9,533 nucleotides of DNA from an uncultured Terrimonas sp. GTDB lineage: Bacteria; Bacteroidota; Bacteroidia; Chitinophagales; Chitinophagaceae. The translations under genes and the position numbers were made by a program. The stretch lies in assembly GCA_946886925.1 (NCBI GenBank), contig CAMPJQ010000063.1, positions 1 to 9,533 on the forward strand, given 5' to 3'. Shown piece after piece: positions 1-7,705 of the stretch. The number at the start of each line of letters is the position of its first letter. The first letter of the stretch is position 1. The notes beneath the pieces were generated by a model. It did no database searches. It was not told the origin of the DNA and saw only the letters and a list, made by a program, of their open reading frames with translations.

Positions 1-3000
1 ATTTTGCAATTAGTGCTTCGGTGATCACCGCTGCTGCTGATGCCGCTGATTTTTCCGTAAGAGGCAGGATAAGTGATGAAAATGGCGGCGTAGCCGGCGC
101 AACAGTAACAGAAAAGGGTACCGGCAATGTTACTACAACAAATAGTAATGGTGAGTTTGCAATAACTGTAAGCAGCCCCGATGCTGTGTTGGTAATAAGC
201 CATGTTAGTTATGATACAAGAGAAGTTGCTGTATCTGGCAAAGCAGTGTTAGACATTACGCTTGATGCATCAAGCAGGGAATTAGAGCAGGTGGTAGTAA
301 CATCTCTCGGTATAAAAAGGGAGAAAAGAGCATTGGGGTACAGCATTTCTTCTGTTGAAGCTAAAGATATGGAAACCGGGGGTGCCTCCAATGTGTTGAA
401 ATCAGTGGAAGGTAAAGTTACGGGAGTACAAATGAACAGCGTTACATCCTCACCCACCTCTTCTGTAATGTTCAACATACGCGGGGCTACCTCATTGAAA
501 GGTATAATGGGGGCAAGTAATATTAACAACGAAACCCAGCCCCTGATCGTGCTGAATGGCGTACAGTTGGGTTCCAACACCGTTGGAGCCACCGCAGGTA
601 TTGATGCAGGCAACTTTATCTCCTCCCTTAACCCCAACGATATTGAGAGCATCTCTGTGCTGAAAGGCGCCAGCGCTGCAGCGCTTTACGGATCCCAGGC
701 AGGTAATGGCGTGATCCTGATCACCACCAAATCGGGTGCGGGAGCTAAAAAAGGGCTCGGCATTTCGGTAAGTAGCGCTACTTCTTTCGACCAGGCTTAT
801 AGTGCCCCTCCGGTGCAAAGAAGATTTTTCCAGGGCGATGAAGACGGAAGCGCATTAACCGAAGATAAAAAGGGACTCGGCTGGGCAATAGATGACAAGG
901 TGAACAACAACGAACCTGTGTGGAGGTGGAATATCCTTACACAGGAATGGGAAGAATCGGTGCTGGAAGCCCGTGGAGATAAAAATCCGCTACTGGCCTT
1001 CCTGAGAACAGGGGTGATGACCGACAATAACGTAGCCGTAACAGGCAACTACGAAAAGGGTAACTACCGGCTCAACCTCGGCAACCTGGTACACAATGCC
1101 GTAATACCTGGCAACAAAACAACCCGGAACAGCGTTTCCTTTGATGCTAAATACAATATAAACGACAGGCTTTCAGTTACTTCCCAGGCATCATGGTCTC
1201 ATACCTTTGTGCCTAACCAGTCGCACGTTCAGGATAAAAGAGAAGACAACCCACTGGCTCATGCCATGTCTATGCCCATCAATATGCCCAAAATGTCGGA
1301 ATGGGAAAAGGCCGACCCCTGGATCACCGACTGGGAAGGACAATACCAGAACACGCCTTATCTGAAAGGACCGGGAGAAGATCGCCTCAGGTACAATGCA
1401 GTTGGTAAAAACGGACCTTACTTTGCCGCTGAAAACATTATCAGAACCTATACCAAAGACGTATTTTTCGGAAAAGTACAATTGGATTATAAAATAGGTG
1501 AGCCATTCCTGCTCACGTTGCGCTCAGGCATCAGCCATGAAAACTTTGCGTTTGAAAGAAAAAGCCCATGGGATGCAGAACGCAGGCCGCAAGGCATATA
1601 CGAACAACAGCACAGCAACAATCTCAATGTAAGAAATGACCTGTTGCTTTCTTACAACAAGCGTTTTCTTGGCAGCAGGCTGTCGCTTGATGCTTTAGGC
1701 GGCTTTTCCTATAACTATGGCGAAAGCAACAATTCCGGGTTTGGCGGCGAAATACTGGCAACTCCCAACTCCTTTAGCTATAGTTCATTGCCTGCGGCAG
1801 TAAGGCAGGCTGCCTATTTCAACAGGGGTTACCCCGGTCGCAACTACGGCGCTTATGCCACTGCCAGCATCGGATGGCAAAATATGGTTTACTTAGAGTT
1901 GTCGGGCCGTAACGACTGGGTAGGTATACTGGGTCATGAAAAGGATAACCATTTCTACCCCGGTGCATCCTTAAGCTGGATAGCATCTGAAACCTTTGAT
2001 ATGGGTAACGTATTTAACTTCCTCAAACTGAGAGGGGGGTATGCAGAAACCGGATATGGTATTGGACGACCTGTTAACCAGGACAGCTACGGTATTTCAG
2101 GAAATACATGGAACGGCGTTGCTATGGGAACCATCGGCGGCGACCCTGTTGACGCGAATATTAAGCCCGAGCTGAACGTAACCAAAGAAGCAGGTATAGA
2201 CTTCAGAGCGCTTGATAACCGTATATCGGGAGAATTTACCGTTTATTCTAAAAATCATATCAACCAGATCCAGACCCTGCCGGTGGTAACGTCTTCAGGA
2301 TTTGGCTCGATACTTACCAATATGGGTGCGGTGAAATCAACCGGTCTGGAAGCAGCCTTAACGGTAACGCCTGTACGCACCAAAAACTGGGTGGTAAACC
2401 TCACCGGTAACATCAGTACTTTCAAATCTGTTATTGATGACCTGGACCCACGCTTCTCAGAGAGATTCTATAACTATGACGGAGCTTCCTATTTGGCTTT
2501 GTTCAAAGGTTCACGCGTAGGAGACATGTATGCACGGCAACCGATTGGCTATATCCAAAGCGGCAAATACCAAGGAATGATGCTGACCGGTATTGACGGT
2601 ATTATTGAAGAAGCCGTTACCACTACAGACTATATCAAAAAGAACGGGTACTTAGGCAATATGAATCCCAAAGCCATCTATGGGTTTGTTGCGGATGCCA
2701 GGTACAAAAACTTCCGGCTCAATGTTGTTGCCAGCATGAGAGTGGGTGGTATATTTATTTCCGAAACGCAGAAGATCATGATTGACGATGGTATGGCAGA
2801 CATTATGGCGCTCTATGGCGATAAATACAACGAGTACTGGACAGGCGGTCGTTTCGCCGGTGGCTTGCCCAGTATGCCGAATCCCGATGATATGTTCACC
2901 GAGCCGGGCTTTGAAAACTACAGGGAAAAAATGCAGGAACTCATGACCATGTACAATGGCGATCCGCGCTACTTCGGCTACTGGAACGCGGCATTTATCA

Positions 3001-3410
3001 ACCCTGGCGTTGACCAGTCTCAAATGACACCGGAAGAAAAGCTGAGCCTCTCGGATGCGGATTATATCAGGAATGGAGATGATCCTACCAGAACCCTCTT
3101 TATGAACCCTTATAACATGGAAGGACAGGAGTTGTGGTCCGGCGCCCAGTTCAGAACGCATGACGCTACTTCCTTCAAGATCAAGGAGATCAATCTCACC
3201 TATTCCCTCGATAGGTCGCTGGCGCAGCGGTTGCGTTGCCAGGATGTTTCTCTTACCGTTTTCGCCAAGAACGTGATGTTCTGGGCAAAAAACAAAATGA
3301 ATGAAGATCCGGAAACGGCTTTCTACGATGGTGTGAGAGGCATGGGTGTGGCAGACTTCGGATTACCTCCAATCCGCACTATGGGCGTAAGATTGAATGT
3401 TAGTTTTTAG
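1..3410 (+). CDS. SusC-like TonB-dependent outer-membrane transporter (RagA family), 5' end missing
   Basis: This is the outer-membrane channel of a SusCD importer, which takes up oligomers using energy passed on by TonB. The frame is open to the left edge (first whole codon at base 3). The first residues read FAISASVITAAA, the hydrophobic tail of a signal peptide, so the GTG at 21 is not the true start and the initiator lies outside the window. Numbering from the base-21 codon, residues 11-85 form a carboxypeptidase-regulatory-like beta-sandwich (FSVRGRISDENGG). Residues 88-108 (LEQVVVTSLGIKREKRALGY) are the SusC TonB-box junction. Residues about 120-240 are the plug, with LIVLNGV, NPNDIESISVLKGASAAALYG and NGVILITTKSG. 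The rest is a beta-barrel that ends in the strand GVRLNVSF with a terminal Phe. More than 1,130 residues is normal for SusC. The susD partner begins 29 bp downstream, so the two are probably co-transcribed. The substrate cannot be read from the sequence. Confidence 0.96.
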   Translation, partial: FAISASVITAAADAADFSVRGRISDENGGVAGATVTEKGTGNVTTTNSNGEFAITVSSPDAVLVISHVSYDTREVAVSGKAVLDITLDASSRELEQVVVTSLGIKREKRALGYSISSVEAKDMETGGASNVLKSVEGKVTGVQMNSVTSSPTSSVMFNIRGATSLKGIMGASNINNETQPLIVLNGVQLGSNTVGATAGIDAGNFISSLNPNDIESISVLKGASAAALYGSQAGNGVILITTKSGAGAKKGLGISVSSATSFDQAYSAPPVQRRFFQGDEDGSALTEDKKGLGWAIDDKVNNNEPVWRWNILTQEWEESVLEARGDKNPLLAFLRTGVMTDNNVAVTGNYEKGNYRLNLGNLVHNAVIPGNKTTRNSVSFDAKYNINDRLSVTSQASWSHTFVPNQSHVQDKREDNPLAHAMSMPINMPKMSEWEKADPWITDWEGQYQNTPYLKGPGEDRLRYNAVGKNGPYFAAENIIRTYTKDVFFGKVQLDYKIGEPFLLTLRSGISHENFAFERKSPWDAERRPQGIYEQQHSNNLNVRNDLLLSYNKRFLGSRLSLDALGGFSYNYGESNNSGFGGEILATPNSFSYSSLPAAVRQAAYFNRGYPGRNYGAYATASIGWQNMVYLELSGRNDWVGILGHEKDNHFYPGASLSWIASETFDMGNVFNFLKLRGGYAETGYGIGRPVNQDSYGISGNTWNGVAMGTIGGDPVDANIKPELNVTKEAGIDFRALDNRISGEFTVYSKNHINQIQTLPVVTSSGFGSILTNMGAVKSTGLEAALTVTPVRTKNWVVNLTGNISTFKSVIDDLDPRFSERFYNYDGASYLALFKGSRVGDMYARQPIGYIQSGKYQGMMLTGIDGIIEEAVTTTDYIKKNGYLGNMNPKAIYGFVADARYKNFRLNVVASMRVGGIFISETQKIMIDDGMADIMALYGDKYNEYWTGGRFAGGLPSMPNPDDMFTEPGFENYREKMQELMTMYNGDPRYFGYWNAAFINPGVDQSQMTPEEKLSLSDADYIRNGDDPTRTLFMNPYNMEGQELWSGAQFRTHDATSFKIKEINLTYSLDRSLAQRLRCQDVSLTVFAKNVMFWAKNKMNEDPETAFYDGVRGMGVADFGLPPIRTMGVRLNVSF

Positions 3411-3439
3411 GAGTAATCAAATTAATTTGTAAAAATATT

Positions 3440-5176
3440 ATGACGATGAAAACAATAAAATATATCATGCTTGGATTGCTGGTACTTGCCGGCGTATCCT
3501 GCAGTAAGGATCAACTGCGAATGGACGAACGGGAAACGTCATTCAACGTTAATTACTTCACCTATTCACGATACCAGCTTACTACGGCTATTGTAGATGT
3601 TGCATACCAATATGGCAAAGGAGTAATTGATGAGCCGGTTGAAGAAGCAAACCTGTACTTTTTGGAATGTTATAACGGTGGTTCGCAGGCGGCTACGCTC
3701 TACACCAACGCCGCTCAGAACTGGGATTACCAGGGTAGCAATCCTTATACACAGCAGTTGAGAACGCTTGGAGCGGTCACAAAACTGGCAACCGATGAAA
3801 ATAACATGGCGAATGTAGCAGTCGCTAATATCCTGAAATGTGTTGTAGGCGGATCTGTTACCGAAAAATACGGAGATATCCCCTTCAGCGAAGCTATGCA
3901 GGGAAGATCCGGTGACCTGTTTCCCAAATTCGATTCCCAGAAAGAAGTATATGAGCAAATGTTTACCCTGCTGGATGATGCGGTTTCTATTTTGTCGGAT
4001 GCCGGCAGCAAAGGATTGCCAGCCGAACACGATGTTTTGTTTAATGGAGACAGATCCAAATGGATAAAATTTGCCAATTCTCTGAAGTTCAGGCTCATGG
4101 CACATTCCTATGAGGCATTTAAGAAAGCTGGCAGGGACCTGAGCGGCGAAATGCAGGCGATTGCCAGTGGCAACAACTATATGTCGGCTGTAGCCGATAA
4201 TGCAGGGCTTGAGTTTTCGGGCGTTAGCGAGCGGGAAGCGTGGTACCTGCAGAGAAACTGGGGAACCGGGAACAACTTTACCGAGCAGAAGCCGTCCAAG
4301 TATTTGATTGACCAGATGGTAGCTCTTGATGACCCGCGTATGTACGTGATCTTTGCACCGGCGCTTTCCCCGATATCAGCCCAGGCCGCGGAATCCAGTG
4401 AAGACATCAAGATAAATGGCTACACTTATAATATCACTTATTATCCTTCTTCGCTGTATGAGCCCTCAGAAATAGTAGCATCAGGAAGAGACCTGGATGG
4501 TAATGTTATATCAGTGCCTTATCCCCTCGATGCCAAATGGGTAGGAGCTCCGAACCCGATAAATGTTCAAACACAGTATGCAAGCTCCACCAGCCTTCCC
4601 GGAACCAACAGCTTTTACGACAACCGCCGTATTACTGGGCTTTCAGGTCTGCTGGCAGAAACCACCGGTCCCACTCTCAAAGGGGTGATGATGGAGGCAA
4701 GCGAAATGATGTTCCTTCTTGCTGAAGCACGCCAGAAGGGATGGATCTCTGCGGGAACTGTTCAAGATTATTACGAAAATGGAATACGACTGTCGTTCGA
4801 AAGGTGGCAGATCGAAAACGGAACAAAACCGGCTACCCATATCGGCTCAGAGAAGATAGTGGACAATTTCGGTAACTACTATGCAAAGCCTGCCGTAGCA
4901 TTGGATGGCTCTGCTGCTGATCTTGACAAGATCGCTCTCCAGAAATGGCTGTCTATGCTTATGACCAATCACACAGAAGCATATACCGACTACAGGAGAA
5001 CCGGTAAACCCGCATTCGTCGGCAAAATCGTTACGTCATTTTCTACATACGAATACCCCATGCGGTATCTGTATCCGCTGGATGAATCGAGCAACAATAA
5101 AGAACAATATGACGCTGCCGTATCCGCAATGGGAGGTAAGGATCTGGCTTCTGTTAAGATGTGGATATTGCAATAG
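3440..5176 (+). CDS. SusD/RagB-like nutrient-binding outer-membrane lipoprotein (SusD_2 type)
   Basis: This is the cell-surface lid of the SusCD importer, binding the ligand above the SusC barrel. The N-terminus is a lipoprotein signal: basic MTMKTIKY, a hydrophobic stretch, then AGVSC with the lipidated Cys at residue 21, followed by SKDQ. Family motifs are TEKYGDIPFSEA (141-152), a TPR-like helix at DSQKEVYEQMFTLLDDAV (165-182), SKWIKFANSLKFRLMA (206-221), EASEMMFLLAEA (419-430), QKWLSMLMTNHTEAYTDYRR (501-520) and a C-terminal YPMRYLYPLDESSNN (539-553). These point to the SusD_2 subclass rather than classical SusD. The 578 residues are near the upper end for the family. A Tyr-rich segment (Y328, Y330, Y334, Y335, Y340) could line the binding face; that is inference. 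A second in-frame ATG at 3446 would remove only two residues and keep the signal. The AGGAG next to the susC stop is too far upstream to act as a ribosome binding site. Confidence 0.95.
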   Translation: MTMKTIKYIMLGLLVLAGVSCSKDQLRMDERETSFNVNYFTYSRYQLTTAIVDVAYQYGKGVIDEPVEEANLYFLECYNGGSQAATLYTNAAQNWDYQGSNPYTQQLRTLGAVTKLATDENNMANVAVANILKCVVGGSVTEKYGDIPFSEAMQGRSGDLFPKFDSQKEVYEQMFTLLDDAVSILSDAGSKGLPAEHDVLFNGDRSKWIKFANSLKFRLMAHSYEAFKKAGRDLSGEMQAIASGNNYMSAVADNAGLEFSGVSEREAWYLQRNWGTGNNFTEQKPSKYLIDQMVALDDPRMYVIFAPALSPISAQAAESSEDIKINGYTYNITYYPSSLYEPSEIVASGRDLDGNVISVPYPLDAKWVGAPNPINVQTQYASSTSLPGTNSFYDNRRITGLSGLLAETTGPTLKGVMMEASEMMFLLAEARQKGWISAGTVQDYYENGIRLSFERWQIENGTKPATHIGSEKIVDNFGNYYAKPAVALDGSAADLDKIALQKWLSMLMTNHTEAYTDYRRTGKPAFVGKIVTSFSTYEYPMRYLYPLDESSNNKEQYDAAVSAMGGKDLASVKMWILQ

Positions 5177-5195
5177 TGATCTTTTTCATAATTAC

Positions 5196-5241
5196 AAAAC
5201 CTGTGAGGCTTGCATAACACTGCCTTGCAGGTTTTCTTTTT
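5196..5241 (+). terminator. Rho-independent terminator after the susCD pair
   Basis: The outer arms AAAACCTG (5196-5203) and CAGGTTTT (5228-5235) are perfect reverse complements. A 2x2 internal loop (TG/TG) and four more pairs (AGGC 5206-5209 with GCCT 5222-5225) extend the stem around a 12-nt loop. The 3' side runs into CTTTTT. It begins 19 bp after the SusD stop and about 60 bp before the next start, so it separates susCD from the propeller gene. The A-rich 5' arm means it could also work weakly on the opposite strand. Confidence 0.8.
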
Positions 5242-5300
5242 AATATTATGCTTTATGAAAAAAATAACTCAAAGCTGATAGCCAGTACATTCACTCAAAT

Positions 5301-7541
5301 ATGAAAAATAAATTATTACTGTTTTACTCCTTATTTTTTACAGGCGTTTCACAAACTGCCATTGCCCAGCTATCGTATGCTTTTGAAAGCACTAAAGACA
5401 CAGCTTTCTGGCAGGAGTATCATGAAGCATATCGCATAGGAAAAAGTGCGCCGGAAAATGAAATAAGAAGCGTTGCGGTTGATCATGAATCGAATGTGTG
5501 GGCTGCCACTGCCGAAGGAATATATATGAAAAAGCCCGGAACATTGGCATGGATAAACATGATTACCGGTGATGATAATGGCCCTGCATATGTTGTAACA
5601 ACAGATAATGAAAAGGCAGTATGGTTAGGAACATGGAACGGTGTTTATTTTTATGAAAACAACACACTAAAAAAAATACCCGGTACAACAGGACCCATTT
5701 CTGCATTATGCGCTGCAAAAAATGAGTTATATGCTTTTGGCCCAAAAGGCGTATGGGTATTTAGCCAAAACCGTTTCTTTAAAAAGGATTATGCTATCGC
5801 CCGTTCTATACGGAATGCCGTTGCAGGTGCTGACAATAGTATATGGGTAGCCAGTGATGTGGGATTATATCATATTGTACAGGAACAGATCCGGCATCTT
5901 AAAGACAGCAGCCAGCTACTCAGCGCTTATACAAAGGGGTTAGCATTCGACAATAAACAACGGTTATGGGCAGGTGGTCTCGGTGGTGTAACCATCATCC
6001 AAAATAATAAAAAAGTGCAGGCACTTCGGCCTTCCAATGGTATGCCTTCCATTTACGTGAACTGCGTGGAGCGTTCACCCGATGGAAGTATGTGGGTGGG
6101 AACAGACGCAGGCATAGTGCGTTATGCGCCGGATGGTTCACACAGCTTGCGTTTCAGCAGGCGCTGGTTACTGGATGACAAAGTAACTGATATTGCTTTT
6201 GATAAGGAAGGCAACGCATGGGTGGCCACGCCAAAAGGGGTAAGCGCTATTAAGAAAAGAAAAATGACCCTGGCACAAAAACAGGATTTCTTTTATGACA
6301 TTACCATGAAGCGGCATGTTCGTGAACCATGGATAGTAGGCCCTGCCCGTTTAAAAGACCCGGAAGATGTGAATAGCTGGCAACCGGAAGATGATGACAA
6401 CGATGGGGAGTTCACGGCCAATTATTTGGCCATGGAAAGTTTTCGTTATGCGGCAACCAAAAGTAAAGATGCCAAAGATAAAGCAAAGAAGGCCTTTGAT
6501 TTTTTGAAGCTGCTGCAAACCATAACCGGTACCGATGGCTTTTTTGCCAGAACAATAGTGCCGGCAGGCTGGGGAAATAATGTGCATGATGCTAACAGGA
6601 AATATACAGAAAGAGAACTGGCTGAAGAACTGGTGAAAGAGCCACGGTTCAAACCCGTTGAAACGCGGTGGCATAAATCGAAAGATGGCAAATGGCTGTG
6701 GAAAGGCGATACAAGCAGCGATGAATGGTGCGGTCATATGATGGGTTATTACTTTTATTACGAGCTGGTGGCCGATGGTAAAGAAAAACAAATCATCCGT
6801 GAACATGTTGCACGCCTGGTTGATCATTTGATTGCCCATAACTTCAATATGACAGATACTGACGGTACCCATACCCGTTGGTCTGTATGGAGCCCGGATA
6901 AACTCAACCGCGATCCGGAATGGATACCCGACCAGCATCAAAACTCAATGGAGCTATTGACCTTTTTAAAACTGGCCTATTACATGACCGGGAACACCAA
7001 ATACCAGGATCATTATCTGCGGCTGATCAGGGAGGAAAACTACCTGGAAAACATAGCTAAGGTGCCCGAACAAAATCCTGCTTGTTTTATTTATTTCGAT
7101 GTGATCCTCCAGGCTTACCTCTACCCCGTTCTGATTGGCTGTGAAAAAGATCCTGTATTGCTGGCATTTTACGAAAAACATATGGATAACTGGATGGAAA
7201 AACGAAAGGGCGATAAAAGCCCGCTGATCAATTTTTTGTATTGCTATGCGCGCAACAAAAAGGTGGAGTTGGCTTCCTCTGCTGAGTTTCTGAAAGATAC
7301 ACCGCTTGATCTTGTAAACTGGAGATTTGATCACAGCAAAAGAGAAGATGTAAAAATGGTGCACGAACCTGTGCTGGATGATCTGCAGGTGAATAAATTG
7401 CCGCCGGCCAGCATTCGTACTGCGGTGCGGTGGGATAAGAATCCCTGGTCTGCTATAAATGGCCATCCCGATATAGAAAGAGAACCTGTATTTTGGCTGC
7501 TGCCTTACTGGATGGGGCGGTATCTGAAAATGATTGAATGA
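5301..7541 (+). CDS. Secreted seven-bladed Reg_prop beta-propeller fused to a C-terminal alpha/alpha-toroid-like domain, function unknown
   Basis: Residues 1-22 are a Sec signal peptide (MKNKLLLFYS start, likely cleavage AIA|Q), so the 746-residue protein is exported. Residues about 53-320 carry seven repeats of the two-component-regulator-propeller type, with cores NVWAATAEGIY (65-75), AVWLGTWNGVYF (106-117), ELYAFGPKGVWVF (142-154), SIWVASDVGLY (180-190), RLWAGGLGGVTII (221-233), SMWVGTDAGIVRY (263-275) and NAWVATPKGVSAI (305-317). That is one complete propeller. Residues about 360-650 are mostly helical and resemble a six-hairpin alpha/alpha fold, with an acidic DDDNDGEF loop (364-371), ITGTDGFFAR (408-417), GDTSSDEWCGHMMGYYFYYE (469-488) and the C-terminal FWLLPYWMGRY (731-741). 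Unlike hybrid two-component sensors, it has no transmembrane helix, histidine kinase or DNA-binding domain after the propeller. The helical part suggests a carbohydrate-active or substrate-binding role, but I cannot name a family. It lies behind a terminator, so it is probably transcribed separately from susCD. I saw no clear TAnnTTTG promoter box upstream. Confidence 0.85.
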   Translation: MKNKLLLFYSLFFTGVSQTAIAQLSYAFESTKDTAFWQEYHEAYRIGKSAPENEIRSVAVDHESNVWAATAEGIYMKKPGTLAWINMITGDDNGPAYVVTTDNEKAVWLGTWNGVYFYENNTLKKIPGTTGPISALCAAKNELYAFGPKGVWVFSQNRFFKKDYAIARSIRNAVAGADNSIWVASDVGLYHIVQEQIRHLKDSSQLLSAYTKGLAFDNKQRLWAGGLGGVTIIQNNKKVQALRPSNGMPSIYVNCVERSPDGSMWVGTDAGIVRYAPDGSHSLRFSRRWLLDDKVTDIAFDKEGNAWVATPKGVSAIKKRKMTLAQKQDFFYDITMKRHVREPWIVGPARLKDPEDVNSWQPEDDDNDGEFTANYLAMESFRYAATKSKDAKDKAKKAFDFLKLLQTITGTDGFFARTIVPAGWGNNVHDANRKYTERELAEELVKEPRFKPVETRWHKSKDGKWLWKGDTSSDEWCGHMMGYYFYYELVADGKEKQIIREHVARLVDHLIAHNFNMTDTDGTHTRWSVWSPDKLNRDPEWIPDQHQNSMELLTFLKLAYYMTGNTKYQDHYLRLIREENYLENIAKVPEQNPACFIYFDVILQAYLYPVLIGCEKDPVLLAFYEKHMDNWMEKRKGDKSPLINFLYCYARNKKVELASSAEFLKDTPLDLVNWRFDHSKREDVKMVHEPVLDDLQVNKLPPASIRTAVRWDKNPWSAINGHPDIEREPVFWLLPYWMGRYLKMIE

Positions 7542-7553
7542 GATTATGAGATA

Positions 7554-7574
7554 CAGGTTGCAGGGCGCAGGTTA
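7554..7574. repeat. Three tandem copies of a 7-bp repeat (CAGGTTG / CAGGGCG / CAGGTTA)
   Basis: CAGG recurs at 7554, 7561 and 7568 with an exact 7-bp period. The first and third units share CAGGTT; the middle unit is diverged (CAGGGCG). The array is in the 164-bp intergenic stretch, 13 bp after the propeller gene stop. It reads as a short decayed minisatellite with no visible coding role. Confidence 0.6.
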
Positions 7575-7705
7575 CAAAGCACAGTTGTGGGAACAATAAG
7601 GCAGAGATTGTGGGTAAAAAAGGGAAAAAAATCTACGCATTTTACTGTATTTTCTTTAGCTTGTAGTTGCTGTAAAACCCTGTTTGAAAAGATAAAATCC
7701 CTGCC

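Noticed and set aside
21..23. GTG as the start codon of the SusC-like gene
   Set aside because: The frame stays open to the left edge and encodes a signal-peptide-like stretch before this codon, so the true start is outside the window.
2652..3161. Long antisense open frame inside the SusC-like gene
   Set aside because: It lies wholly opposite a well-supported gene, has no recognisable motif, and follows from that gene's codon pattern.
5242..5300. Bacteroidota-type promoter (TAnnTTTG) before the propeller gene
   Set aside because: The stretch is AT-rich, but no copy of the -7 box at a sensible distance was found by eye.
6351..6941. 196-residue antisense open frame inside the propeller gene
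   Set aside because: It is a shadow of the real gene, with a biased composition and no domain or start-region support.
7636..7681. Hairpin between TTTAC and GTAAA in the leader of the hydrolase
   Set aside because: Only five AT-rich pairs around a loop of more than 20 nt; too weak to call a regulatory structure.
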